The notes under the pieces were generated by a model that saw only the letters and a list, made by a program, of their open reading frames with translations, did not search any database and was not told where the DNA came from. Positions 1 through 10,549 of a stretch of 64,000 nucleotides of DNA are shown here, piece after piece. The stretch's first letter is position 1. The number at the start of each line of letters is the position of its first letter. The position numbers were made by a program, and so were the translations under genes. Origin of the DNA: Siphonodentalium dalli (lineage: Eukaryota > Mollusca > Scaphopoda > Gadilida > Siphonodentaliidae); assembly GCA_032622095.1 (NCBI GenBank), contig CP136068.1:185461960-185525959 (forward strand), in the 5' to 3' direction.

Positions 1-360
1 TAGGATATCAAAACACATACTGTTTGCTTGAGTGACACAGGGTTCAACCAAATAATGCATAACTTTAACTCGAAACTGGATGCCGAGCTAACTCAATCGC
101 TCTCGAAATCAGGAAGGCGATCCTAGCGACATTTAAGTGCATTGCTTCTGTTCACTATAGAGATTGACAGGATCAAATGCCTTTTACATTATGAGTATTA
201 CCCGGATTAGCCTGCCATGTTTATTTTATAAGTGAAAATAAGGTAACGTCGCAATAAATGTGACCGATATTTCGTGTTTACTGTTAATTTTATAAGGGTT
301 TTCGTGTATACATTTCAACATGCTCATTTTATGCGGGCGTTTTTAAAAACGTGAAGTATT
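1..360. other. Unassigned AT-rich sequence
   Basis: No gene or clear repeat boundary is visible. The last bases run into the 102-bp tandem repeat. Confidence 0.4.
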
Positions 361-775
361 ACAGTTTTGGTGTATACATTTCAACCAAACTTCAAGTTAT
401 AGTTAAGTCTCCTGCTACGCCGTCTCACCACTGCCATCACGTATATAAACGTAATTAAATCTAACATATTACGGTTTTGGTGTATACATTTAAACCAAAC
501 TGCAATGTAGAGTTGTCCCCTGCTACTGACCACTGCCATCACGTATATAAACGTAATTAAATCTAACATATTACGGTTTTGGTGTATACATTTCAACCAA
601 ACTGCAATGTAGAGTTGTCCCCTGCTACTGACCACTGCCATCACGTATATAAACGTAATTAAATCTAACATATTACGGTTTTGGTGTATACATTTCAACC
701 AAACTGCAATGTAGAGTTGTCCGCTGCTACTGACCACTGACATCAGGTATATAAACGTAATTAAAAAAAATCTAA
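361..775. repeat. 102-bp tandem repeat, about 4 copies
   Basis: The marker ACGGTTTTGGTGTATAC recurs at 471, 573 and 675, exactly 102 bp apart, with an older diverged copy before it. Because 102 is divisible by three, the minus strand stays open for about 149 codons. That frame is a product of the repeat, not a gene. Confidence 0.93.
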
Positions 776-870
776 CATTTGTTATTGAAGAGTTTTGTTG
801 GTTACAATTCATTCTGGTTTTATCTGGCAAATTTCCAAATGAGTGTGGACAGTTAGGTTTCGAAATTAAA
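776..870. repeat. Dispersed repeat shared with 31660-31765
   Basis: The stretch holding TTACAATTCATTCTGG and ATGGACAGTT reappears around 31685-31735 in the same order and strand. This shows a dispersed repeat whose end runs into the 26-bp array. The class is unknown. Confidence 0.6.
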
Positions 871-1036
871 TATGAACTGTTAGGTTTCTAAATCAATATG
901 GACTGTTAGGTTTCGAAATGAATATGGACTGTTAGGTTTCGAAATGAATATGGACTGTTAGGTTTATGAGAATAATGGACAATGAATATGGACAGTTAGG
1001 TTTCTAAATGAATATGGACAGTTAGGTTTCATAGAA
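840..1036. repeat. 26-bp tandem repeat, about 7 copies
   Basis: The core GGACTGTTAGGTTTCGAAAT recurs at 26-27 bp spacing (GTTAGG at 852, 879, 905, 931, 957). A single unit is visible in the related repeat near 31725, so the array probably grew out of that element. Confidence 0.88.
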
Positions 1037-1046
1037 TAATGAAAAA

Positions 1047-1473
1047 TTAAAGGTACTCAATCCGATTAAACACCCCTAAACTAATATTTCTTTGGCCTCG
1101 GGGGTAAAAACATATTTGATTCGAGTCAAGGAACCTACCCATCAAAGCTCAGAGTGATCAGAGACCGATTTTTGAAGTTTGTTATTTTAATTGTTTCTAG
1201 CCCAGAAACACACCATCAAAAGGATGGTCTCGGTAAAAATTGCGGACGAAGATGGATAACTCTAAAAAACAGTGGTAATACGGCCAAATTTCGTGAATAT
1301 TCAAGTGATAATACGGCCATATTTCGTTGAACAAAATGTTGATAAATAACACGTTTTTGGAAATTTGATACCATAGTTGACAGTGGTTAGCATTATTTTG
1401 TTGCAATTAATCGATTCTGATAGCAAAAGCGTATTGAAGAAAAGAACCCTCTGATCGGATTGAGTACCTTTAA
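1047..1473 (+). mobile_element. MITE family A, copy A1 (TTAA target, piggyBac-like)
   Basis: TTAA followed by AGGTACTCAATCCGAT begins the element. The exact inverse ATCGGATTGAGTACCT followed by TTAA ends it. TTAA target duplication is the hallmark of piggyBac-type elements, but no transposase is present, so this is a non-autonomous derivative of about 427 bp. Copies A2 to A8 share the interior. Class assignment rests on the target site only. Confidence 0.88.
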
Positions 1474-1807
1474 ATACAAAAATGAGTGTATGATCCCCTA
1501 ACATGCTGTATACATGGTGGCAATACTCAGACCGGTACGAGGGGGGGGGGGGGACTCAACTCTACCAGGAGTTTGAATTTCAACATTTAAAAACGGGACG
1601 TATTATGGTTTTCGTCTGTTCGTCTGTCCATTCAAATTTCGTTTCGGGATGAAAACTTTAGTTGTATACTGAACTAAATTGAATGGAATTATGTATGTAG
1701 GGACACTGCCGCAATAGAGATCAAGTTCGCCCATGTTTAACAGCGTTACGTCCCTTTGTTGAAATTGTTAAGGGGCTCACGTCGATGCCCGGGCTCCACA
1801 TGTATTT
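1474..1807. other. Unassigned spacer with a G homopolymer
   Basis: Contains a run of about 12 G near 1543. No gene seen. Confidence 0.35.
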
Positions 1808-2275
1808 GTGACCAGCCATATCAAATCCAGTCGGAAGTCTGCGGAAGTCGGGATTTTTTTACCCTGTGCCAATGCATTCTCTTATATATGCGAGTCGACC
1901 ATAGGTCGCCTCGCATATATAAGAGAATGCATTGGCCTAACAATTTTTTATCATGTTTTTTTAAATAAATGATTCTTACAATTTTTAGGACATAAAATAA
2001 AAATACATCCATTGCCCTGCAGGGAGCCCCACACATATATAGAAGCACCTAGAAGAGTGTCGTCTGCTCATGTTTGTCTGGGGCTCTGTATGAGTGAAAT
2101 TATAAAATTGTTAAAGAATACAAGAACAAATTATTAAAATTGTAAAAAATTGTTAGGCCAATGCATTCTCTTATATATGCGAGGCGACCTATGGTCGACT
2201 CGCATATATAAGAGAATGCATTGGCACAGGGTAAAAAAATCCCGTTTTCCGACTGGATTTGATATGGCGGGTCAC
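1808..2275. mobile_element. Foldback MITE family C, copy C1
   Basis: Ends are GTGACCAGCC and GGCGGGTCAC, with about 110-bp inverted ends. Each end contains its own hairpin beginning CCAATGCATTCTCTTATATA, and the right hairpin is the inverted copy of the left. The middle carries GGGGCTC and CCCTGCAGGG blocks found in all copies. ATTT flanks both ends, a candidate 4-bp target duplication. No coding capacity. Confidence 0.9.
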
Positions 2276-2566
2276 ATTTCATTCAAAGTCTGTTATTGAA
2301 GCGTAACTGAACGGGACTCGGTCCAAAAAAACAGAATAAACCCAATCGATATCACAGAGCGATACCGATGATGATAGATGATGTGACGTAAATGACGTCA
2401 TGCATGATGTGCAATTAATACAGAACCGCACAGATGTTTGAAGGAGGTGAACTTTATCGCGCTTGTTTGCTATGACACACGTTATACATCTCGAGCCTGA
2501 CACCCCTCGTAGCATCTCGCCACAACAAACTAGCGAAAAGACGTCCCCCACATTCACGCTTTGTGC
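2276..2566. other. Unassigned unique-looking spacer
   Basis: Lies between C1 and A2. A 92-codon minus-strand frame exists (2279-2557) but shows no recognisable motif. Confidence 0.3.
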
Positions 2567-3027
2567 TTAAAGGTACTCAATCCGATTCGATGGTCCCCAT
2601 CCATATAAATCAGATTTCAACAACAACAAAATTATTTTTTTAAATGCCGCTTCAGTTATCAGAATCGATTAATTGCCCAAAATAATGCTAACCACTGTCA
2701 ACTATAGTATAACATTGCCCGAAACGTGTTATTTATCAACATGTTGTTCGACGAAATTTTGCCTTATCAATACAAAGCTTCTTGATTTTAGAGTTATCCA
2801 TCTTCATCCGCAATGTGGTCCGAGACCGTCAGCTCCTTCACTTTTTACTGGCACACTAATAAGTCTGGATGGTGAAAAATAATAAATTTCAAAAATCGAT
2901 ATCTAATAACTCTGAGCTTTGATAGGTGGCTTCCTCGACTCGAATCAAATATTTTTTTTACCACCGAATCCAATTGAATAGTAATTGAGGGGCGCTTAAT
3001 CAAGTTAATCGGATTATGCATCTTTAA
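2567..3027 (-). mobile_element. MITE family A, copy A2
   Basis: Begins TTAAAGGTACTCAATCCGAT and ends with the decayed inverse before TTAA. The interior is in reverse orientation to A1: the GTTGTTG-type end comes first and the TCGGGGGTAAA-type end last. The right end carries several substitutions, so this is an older copy. Confidence 0.86.
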
Positions 3028-3074
3028 GTCGGTCTATATACCAATACATAGTGCGATGACGTTCACATAATTCA

Positions 3075-3385
3075 CACGCTAAATAATAATAATAATGATG
3101 GAGCTTATATAGCGCCTATCCCCCCCCCCCCCCGCGACGGCCCTAAGCTATTCACAGTATTACCCCAGCTGTTGAGTAATGATAATGGCGCTTCACAAGA
3201 TTGCTCTGGGCTTACACTTACCCAACAACCACGTCGCTATTTCTCGTCTAGATACGACGAAGCGAGCACACACACCGCTCAATCCGACCAAGCCACTGTT
3301 GTGGAGACGATAGTCCACCGGCGGGGCGCGAACTCATGCCATTGCATTAACAGGGCCTGGTATGCTTTAATGAACTCAATCGTGA
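3075..3385 (-). mobile_element. Probable tRNA-derived SINE, minus strand
   Basis: Read on the minus strand, GAGTTCGCGCCCC near 3335 resembles a tRNA T-arm / B box. The 3' tail reads GCGCTATATAAGCTCC followed by (ATT)n, a common ending of invertebrate SINEs and their LINE partners. An A box is not clear. A run of about 14 C lies inside. Confidence 0.5.
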
Positions 3386-3439
3386 GTCAACACGCATTAG
3401 AGTTGCCAAACATATTTACACTATTTACATATAATAATG

Positions 3440-3605
3440 CTGTATGATCATTAATGTATATATCATCGTCATCGTCATCATCGCCATTATCTTCATCGCC
3501 GTCATCGCCATCATCATCACTATCAACAACAACAGCAACAACACCATCATTAACATCACCAATAACAGCAATGGTCATATACATTATATTAATTATCATC
3601 ATCGT
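3440..3605. repeat. Imperfect CAT/ATC trinucleotide repeat
   Basis: Runs of CATCATCGC-type triplets. Open frames on both strands here encode only low-complexity Asp, Ser or Ile runs and are not genes. Confidence 0.85.
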
Positions 3606-3831
3606 TATTTCGCATCGACGACTCACTAATATTCGATCTTACTCAGTCCTATCTTAGTCACAATACCTAAGCCTTTCTGGATTTCTGGATTGTGGGACGC
3701 TAATAGTATGTAGAATTTCCATCTAGCAGGTTCCTCCCAGAACCATCGTGGTATATATTTCTGCCTGGTCCCAACTAAGATTGTGCAAACGGATATGATA
3801 TGATATTCGTCATTTGCGTCTGTCTGCCCAC

Positions 3832-3897
3832 ATACCGTACAGTGTTTACCACGCTTGCTTGCGAGTCCAACACTCTAACCACTGGGCTACCACTTCC
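3832..3897 (-). mobile_element. tRNA-like head of a decayed SINE
   Basis: On the minus strand the text GTAGCCCAGTGGTTAGAGTG matches the D-arm / A-box region of tRNA-derived SINEs, and is followed by an anticodon-arm-like stretch. The 3' part is not recognisable. It is not a working tRNA because the T-arm is missing. Confidence 0.6.
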
Positions 3898-3949
3898 ACA
3901 CTGTGCGCTTCTGTCTATACATGTATATATACCAATACATAATTAAATA

Positions 3950-4057
3950 GGACCCATGGACTCATTAAATATTACCCATGGACTCATTAAATATTACCCA
4001 TGGACTCATTAAATAGGACCCATGGACTCATTACATTTGACCCATGGACTCATGGGT
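3950..4057. repeat. 22-bp tandem repeat, 5 copies
   Basis: ACCCATGGACTCATTAAATA recurs five times with slight changes. Confidence 0.9.
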
Positions 4058-4186
4058 TTGAGGCCAGATATCGAATTATAAAAGAGGAAGTTTTAACATG
4101 TTTTAGATTTTTTTGTCAGCTAAGCACAAATTTCAACGATCGCCTCTAATAAAGAGCGCCCATCGACCAAAGCTGTAGAGAAATAA

Positions 4187-4660
4187 CACGGTGTGGAATC
4201 ACGTGGTTTCGAGGTTGGTGACTACCACGCATTCAAAATATACAAGCGCACTAAAATATAATATATGACATAAAACATAGCATTTTGACTGTTACGAGCA
4301 TGTGCTTGTTTATTATTAAAACAAGTTGATACATTATTTGTTAGGAAATACTCAGTGGTTTTCTATAACATTCTGACCAAAGTTTCCATGCGAAGGTTCG
4401 TGGAATACACCAGTCCATGCATCTAGGAGAGTCCTTCGACTGACAACTTTGGTCAGAATGTTAGAACAAAAAGAGTTTTAACACAAATGAGGTATCAGCT
4501 TGTTTGAAAAATATAGAATATCATATGCCCGTATAGCTGCCAAAATATTATGTAATATATCATTGTCCTAGTTTATTACATTTTTAATCGTTTCTGGTCG
4601 TGTTTGCGAACGCCTCGGCCATTTTGAATGCGACTCGAAACCACGTGATTCCAAACCTTG
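4187..4660. mobile_element. MITE family G, copy G1
   Basis: Starts CACGGTGTGGAATCACGTGG and ends with the decayed inverse. Inside is a shorter inverted repeat around ACATTCTGACCAAAG. Copies G2 (24937-25408) and G3 (59680-60128) align along the whole length. AATAA flanks both ends. The superfamily is not determined. Confidence 0.82.
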
Positions 4661-4977
4661 AATAACGAGCGTTGGCATTTATGAACTTTGTGATTGTTTT
4701 CGACTTATTCCCATCAATCGGAGACAAATATGAAATATAAGTTACCAGCGCGTGACCGGAACTGGAGCAAGGTTTACCGAAGTGACCGGAAGTAATCTTC
4801 GTCGTCAGAAACCATAGAATTCCGACGGAAATTAATAAAATCTTACAAGACGGACAAATCACGACTGTCCTGAATCAGCACAATCTAAAGAAAAAACCCA
4901 ACAGCGGATTTGTGTTGTGTCCAGCCGAAACAATCAAACCAAACGTCGCCCGTAGTTTAATCCATGCATTATTAACC

Positions 4978-5470
4978 CTTGGTCACGTGGTCCTGCTAAT
5001 TGCTATGATGATGTTTGTTCTGCTGATTTGCTATGATGCTGGTATGGCAAACTGATGCCGTCACGAAAAATTGCCGTTAATTTTTCTAAATTTGTAATTT
5101 TCGCGGTGTGCCAGTATCTGTATGAAATATTCCATAACTTTAGATTTTGGGAAAAACAAACGAATAATGGCTGCGCCGGTGTTTGCAAAACGACGTTAAT
5201 AGCATTCTTAATTATAATCAATTAGCGACAACTAATGTAACCAGTATTAAAATATTTCGCAATATGTAAGTTTTTGAAAGTTTGATACATAATTATAATG
5301 GCTTTTACTGAATATGTTCAGATTGTCCAAACACCGCAAAAATGATAATTTTAGAACAAATAACGGTAATGTTTCTTAATAGCATCAGTTTGCCATAATA
5401 TAATCATATCAATTCAGCAGGACCTATATACCAGGATCATAGCACATTATCAGGACCACTTCATCGGGGG
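4978..5470. mobile_element. MITE family H, copy H1
   Basis: The inverted ends of about 130 bp contain GTGGTCCTGCTAAT on the left and its inverse on the right, each followed by GGCAAACTGATGCC and TTTTCGCGGTG blocks. Related to H2 (10550-11413), H3 and H4. Confidence 0.78.
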
Positions 5471-6290
5471 TGCTGTTGTGTTGTGTGGAAGTATCCAGGT
5501 TGACTCTCGTATATAGCAACAATACTTCTTCCTTACGCGAAAGCGTTCCTCACTTGCTAATGTCAGACCAACTTGCATCCATACTCTATGGAAGGCAACA
5601 AAATCAACTCCATTACTGGTATTTACACTTACAGTAAAATGGCAGATTAAAATAGCATTTAGCGCCCATTTCCAACGTTATTCTCGTAGCTCGCTGCAAG
5701 TTTGCGTCTACACAATATGATAGCAAGTTGGGGTCTGAGTACGACACCACGTGACGTAATTTCGACCAACCAACGCCTTGCATTCATTATCATAATTGAT
5801 GTTATTCTCAAATCGCCGGACGTGTCCGGTATAACAGAGTATAGTTATGAATACACATCAATATATACATATAGATAATAGTGCAAATGAAAATAATATA
5901 TAGGTCAATAATTGTGTACACGTGCGGAGAGGGTGGGAGGGTTTTTAGGTTAGTTGTGTGTATAGGGGGCTAACATCGGGTCTGGCATAAATCACTGCAT
6001 GGGGTGATGTGACAATCGTGTTCATCATATTTGCCTCCCGTATAATTTCCCTGTGTATGGACACCTAGTACAAACGCTATCGCATGCCAAATGGGGTGGG
6101 ATGCTGAAAAATCGCAAGCCAATTTGCGCGCGATTTAGTTTGCCGTGTCCCGCGTGACTCAGCATCGCATGCGAATATGTTTCGATTGTAAAATTCAAAG
6201 AAATGTAACTCTAACATACCCGTTATTTAGTAAAAAATCATACCAAAAGAATGACACCACAAAGAGACACGTTTCAAAAACACTATAGGA
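5471..6290. other. Unassigned sequence
   Basis: No gene-like signal. Contains scattered inverted words around GCATCGCATGCG. Nothing supports a feature. Confidence 0.3.
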
Positions 6291-6435
6291 CCACTTTATA
6301 GCATCAAGGGTAGACTGAGCAAATCGAGACGGGATGCTGGTCCCGCCAAACTCTCCAGACGGCATCGACATATCAAAACGCATGCGATTCTCGCCTATCG
6401 TATCCGTATTTGGACGAGATTGTAAGACCATAGCC
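6291..6435. repeat. 145-bp segment identical to 57331-57475 (inverted)
   Basis: By base-by-base reading this segment is the exact reverse complement of 57331-57475, with no difference over 145 bp. It is open in one frame on each strand: plus-strand translation is rich in Arg, minus-strand translation begins MVLQSRPNTD. Other repeats here differ by several percent, so the identity stands out. Function unknown. Confidence 0.85.
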
Positions 6436-6489
6436 TGGTATGGACGTACGTGAGGTGATTTAGGTGGGGTGCTTCAAGGTTCGCGTGGT

Positions 6490-6870
6490 TATGCCACAGT
6501 GGGCTCCATTAGGCGAAGGGCGTCTCGGATGAACATGCTAAGATTGGTGAGGATTCTTTTATTTGTGCACGTGAAGAGGGCATTGAGTTTGTGGGCATTG
6601 GGACGTGTGTAATAGTATGATTTAAGATATTTTCGTATCAAATCGCGGAGTTTTTCACATTTGAGTATGATATGGTATTCACCACCAAGTTCAACGTCGC
6701 ATAGCGTGCACTTTCGATCGGAGTATCTTTTTATGCCCACGATCCGGATTCGATTGGTAAGTTATGATTTCTTGTACGAAATTTAATCAGACGCGTTACT
6801 ACTGTTTGGTTTTCTAAAGAGAGATATATTTCCTTTGAAAAGTCAGTCTTGATGATTCTGAAGAATGCAC
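6490..6870 (-). pseudogene. LINE reverse transcriptase C-terminal fragment
   Basis: The minus strand encodes FRTRNHNLPIESGSW, then after a frameshift CTLCDVELGGEYHIILKC. The arrangement of a basic RTxNHxLPIE block followed by C-x2-C and an H/C pair is typical of the C-terminus of non-LTR retrotransposon reverse transcriptases. A related fragment in the window is at 44041-44361. Truncated upstream by a trinucleotide run and frameshifted near 6740, so it is dead. Confidence 0.75.
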
Positions 6871-6884
6871 ATTTATTGGACTTT

Positions 6885-6980
6885 TGGATCATCATCGTCA
6901 TCATCATTATCGTCGTCGTCGTCATCGCCATCGTCGTCGCCATCATCATCGTCAGCATCACCATCATCATCATCATCATT
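6885..6980. repeat. CAT/CGT trinucleotide repeat
   Basis: Imperfect CATCATCGTCGTC run. The Met/Thr-rich minus-strand frame across it is low complexity. Confidence 0.88.
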
Positions 6981-7134
6981 TAGGAAAAAGTCAATATGAC
7001 TGTTAGTCACCTGTTACATATTATTATGTTACAGATGTCATAATCATAGATTGTTTTCACAAATGACTGTATGTGTAATTATATTCCAACCAATGAATAT
7101 TAATTCTTCTGCACGTGTATTATCATTTCATCTG

Positions 7135-7212
7135 ACTGTCGTCTGCTCATATATCACTACCACCCCTCCAAATGAGTAATAGACCATTCCAACTTATAGT
7201 TTAATTGCCTTT
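7135..7212. mobile_element. Relic of MITE family F core
   Basis: CTGTCGTCTGCT followed by CAAATGAGTAATAGACCATT matches the non-repeated core of F1 (near 21719-21780) and F3 (inverted). The ends are lost. Confidence 0.55.
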
Positions 7213-7264
7213 ACTACGGTTGAGAATTAGGTTAAGTTTGCGTATTTTCTAGTTAGGTTCTTAG

Positions 7265-7386
7265 TATATAATTTTATCCATTCGCTATTTACTATTATTT
7301 TAGGATGTGTGCCATGTTTGTATTGTAAGCGCATTGAAATGTATAATGCGCTCTAAAGTCTAAATGTATCTATAATAATAATAATC
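7265..7386 (+). mobile_element. LINE (CR1/L2-like) 3' tail
   Basis: GTAAGCGCATTGAAATGTAT followed by AATGCGCTCTAAA and a short ATA/AAT run matches the usual layout of L2/CR1-type 3' ends. Only the tail is present. Confidence 0.5.
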
Positions 7387-8077
7387 CATAGTATGGAACG
7401 GGTTAATTCTGAGTCATTGATATCAACCATACATAACATTTGCGTACAAATAACCCAGAATAGCATGATCTACCGTGAACTGAGAAGAATAATTCGCTTT
7501 TAAATGTGGCTTTCACAAAGAAATTTATAAAAACGAGAAGGGACTCAGCTGACCACATGATTCGCTCATCCATACAGAGGGTAATTTAAAAATCAAATGT
7601 CAGCGAATGGGTCGCTTGTACCGGGCCTATTGTGTCTGATGAACTCGAATTTGTAAAGGGAGAAAACTCGTGTGAGAAGAAAGAAGGTTCAGATGAAAGA
7701 CACGCGTATGCAGGTCACTGTGTTGCTCGCGCGGATTAACCTTTTAATTCCGAACATTTATAGAAGAGCAGACGACATTTATAGTAGAGCAGACGGGGCC
7801 GATTTCAAAAGGTTTAGTCCATCCGCGTTACACACTGGTTTGTGATCATTTTGAAGGTAAAGAAATTGAGCACCAGATACACGTATGAAATATTAAAATG
7901 GTGCAAAAGATGATTTTGAGAGGTTTAAGTGGCAACAAGATAAATATAATAGACCTTTCCAATGTTTACCATTATAACTGAACGGGGGAATCAATTCAGT
8001 AAAGAGAAGGTTGACTGTTTAAGAACAGATCACTAATAAAACAGGGTGTGTATTTAATGAAACATAATACACACGAG
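7387..8077. other. Unassigned sequence
   Basis: No supported gene. GCAGACGACATTTATAG and GCAGACGGGG words near 7770-7800 echo the F and C families. Confidence 0.3.
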
Positions 8078-8515
8078 CAAGCCTGCAAATAGCGTGTCTG
8101 TCATTTGCAGAATGAGGTCTCCAGAGGGTGAATTTAGTGATGCTATCCCGCATAGCGGGCTAGCATCACTAAATTCACCCACTTGAGACCTCATTCTGCT
8201 TAGGCCTCATCTTCTGGGAAGTATATATAGTATTAAATTAACATTGTTTTTAGTTACATTTCCCTTCTAGGAAGTTTCTATATCCCCTAATTTGCAGAAG
8301 ATAAAATTCATAATTGAGGTGCCCAATGGGTGAACATCACCAACTTCAACTGGGGAACCTCAATCTGATCCTAGGTCTGCCATAGCAGTTGAGGGCCTTA
8401 GCAGAATGAGGTCCTCAGAGGGTGAATTTAATGATGCTAGCCCGCTATGCGAGATAGCGTCACTAAATTCACCCTCTGGGGACCTCATTCTGCAAATGAC
8501 AGACACGCTATTTAC
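8078..8515. mobile_element. hAT-like twin-hairpin MITE family D, copy D1
   Basis: Begins CAAGCCTGCAAATAGCGTG. Both ends contain a hairpin of about 95 bp running from GCAGAATGAGGTC to GACCTCATTCTGC with a GCCCGC(N)GCGGGC-type tip. The right terminal CAGGCTTG is replaced by other sequence. The middle pairs imperfectly. Family membership is clear from D2. Confidence 0.85.
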
Positions 8516-8710
8516 TCTGCGTGTAATCTCCAGCATCAACTCTCTCAGGTCGACGAGAGTTAAAGTTCACCTATCTCGATACGAGTGTTAGATTTCCAGT
8601 CACTTTCGTCCTCTACCATTTTGACTTGGGGGTATATAGGTGTAGGACGTTGTGTCTTTCACACCACCATTGGGGATACTTTATATCAGTGTGACTGATA
8701 TCGAGCGCTG

Positions 8711-8900
8711 GTGGCACTACGCGGTGCCTGGAAGGTATGTCTCCTCACTATAACCCTTTTAGTGCCAAGTACGATTTTTGTATCAACCCATATTTCCTTG
8801 ATCATTTTAAAAATGATCAAGGAAATATGGCTTGATATTCATCGATAATATAATGCTGTTGGCACTTCGCGGTGCCTGGAAGGTATGTCTCCTCACTATC
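8711..8900. repeat. Direct repeats flanking a 42-bp palindrome
   Basis: GCGGTGCCTGGAAGGTATGT occurs near 8720 and 8870. Between them, 8788-8830 is a near-perfect palindrome around TTGATCATTTTAAAAATGAT. Confidence 0.8.
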
Positions 8901-9520
8901 ACCTTCATTGATAACATCTCAAGTCTTTTATCCCCGACTTGCGTGCTCTGTGGTGGGGTCCAGAAATAACGCCATACAATTGGTTATTATTTTATTATAG
9001 CCAAGTGGTTCTCAATTCGGAACATTTTATGGTCTTAAATATATGCACTGAGTTATATATTGTAGCAAAATATTGTTTATGGCCATGTCGGTAACTGGTA
9101 GCCACGGTGTAATGACTAAACCGTCCATTAGTGTTTGATGTTAACTCTTGGCACAAGCAGTACATAGTTGAATGTCCTCGCTGGGGTTGGTGGCAGATGC
9201 GGGATATTTGCGGCCAGATTACAGACTGCGACGTCGCTAAAATTAAAGCGCCCAGGTTTCGCTGATTCCGACACATAACTACACTAACACTTTAGTTTTC
9301 GTGGATATTGTTCCAGTTTACCAAAATGTGAGTTTTGGCAATTGTTACTGTTGATATGTCAATTTTTGACAGCGAATGTTCGTAACGTCGGGTCTGATAT
9401 GACACAAATATCTACCGTACATCATAGGTGTATAGTATAGGTCGTTTTGGAAGCGTTTTAGAAAACGCATGACTGTGTAGTTAGGACATTGCTTGCACCT
9501 AGAAAAGTAAAAGATCAAAT
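8901..9520. other. Unassigned stretch with a weak coding candidate
   Basis: Between roughly 9113 and 9255 the plus strand has a frame of about 48 codons ending in a stop, containing CPRWGWWQMRDICGQ. The composition (Trp, Cys, Arg) looks more protein-like than its surroundings. There is no start codon in frame, only a possible splice acceptor before it. The product is not recognised and chance is quite possible. Confidence 0.2.
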
Positions 9521-9977
9521 GTGACCCGCCATATCAAATCCAGTCGTAAGTCGGGATTTTTTTACCCTGTGCCAATGCATTCTCTTATATATATGCGAGT
9601 CGACCATAGGTCGCCTCGCATATATAAGAGAATGCATTGGCCTAACAATTTTTTTTCATTTTTTTAAATAAATGTTTCTGACAATTTTTAGGACATAAAA
9701 TACAAAACATCCATTACCCTGCAGGGAGCCCCACACATATATAAAAGCATATAGAAGAGTGTCGTCTGCTCACGTTTGTCTGGGGTTCTGTATGGGTGAA
9801 ATTATAAAATTGTTAAAGAATACAAGAAAAAATTATTAAAATTGTAAAAAATTGTTAGGCCAATGCATTCTCTTGTATATGCGAGGCGACCTATGGTCGA
9901 CTCGCATATATAAGAGAATGCATTGGCACAGGGTAAAAAAATCCCGACTTACGACTGGATTTGATATGGCGGGTCAC
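9521..9977. mobile_element. Foldback MITE family C, copy C2
   Basis: Complete ends GTGACCCGCCATATC and the inverse, both hairpins intact, standard middle. AAAT lies on both sides (candidate target duplication). The word CAAATG also matches if the outer G/C pair is left out of the element. Confidence 0.93.
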
Positions 9978-10279
9978 AAATGGCCATACAAACATGTAAC
10001 CCCGACATGCGGGAAAATCGCGACCTCTTGATCTGAGTTGAGGGACATCTCAATGTACCATTCCGATCGATACATGGTCATTTCGATGATAAATGAGAAT
10101 TTGTTCACGCTCACTGAATTAAGCGCAATTGAAGCAATGGACACTCTTACTAAGTCCGTGCCTAAATTTCTCTGATATATATCCAATATATACTCCTTTC
10201 TGTCAACAATCGACTGCGACATAGTTTCTAGTATTGCAACAACAGCAACTTTATCGGGGAACTGAATATAGAAAATCAT
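9978..10279 (-). other. Open frame of 101 codons, product unknown
   Basis: A minus-strand frame (stop at 9974, just inside C2) reads MIFYIQFPDKVAVVAILETM at its start and has mixed, non-repetitive composition. This is one of few long frames not explained by repeats. No motif, signal peptide or membrane segment is recognised, and there is no second exon to support it. Chance or a decayed transposon frame are both possible. Confidence 0.2.
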
Positions 10280-10549
10280 GCATAAACTAATCTAAATATT
10301 ATCTTTGTCTTGCGTACTGACGACGTATTTAATTCAGTGAGATTATTCGACCCCAAGGCTCGCGATGACACACCACAAATTCGTTTTGATTACTCGTATT
10401 TATCCAGGTATAATCGTGCCATGTTACCCGAAGCTATTTCGTCATACAGTAGGGGTCTCAAACCTATATGTGCATATTGTTGAATGCGGGCCAGCAATGT
10501 CACGATCAGTTTCTTCAGCTTGTCATTCTGATGACCATATGAGAAGAGC

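Noticed and set aside
381-830. 149-codon minus-strand frame
   Set aside because: It is the 102-bp tandem repeat read in a frame kept open by a unit length divisible by three.
1870-1935. TATATATG/TATATAAG words as TATA promoters
   Set aside because: They are part of the B/C hairpin stems and occur in every copy on both strands.
3832-3897. Functional tRNA gene
   Set aside because: Only the D-arm and anticodon-arm-like part is present; no T-arm or acceptor pairing, so a SINE head fits better.
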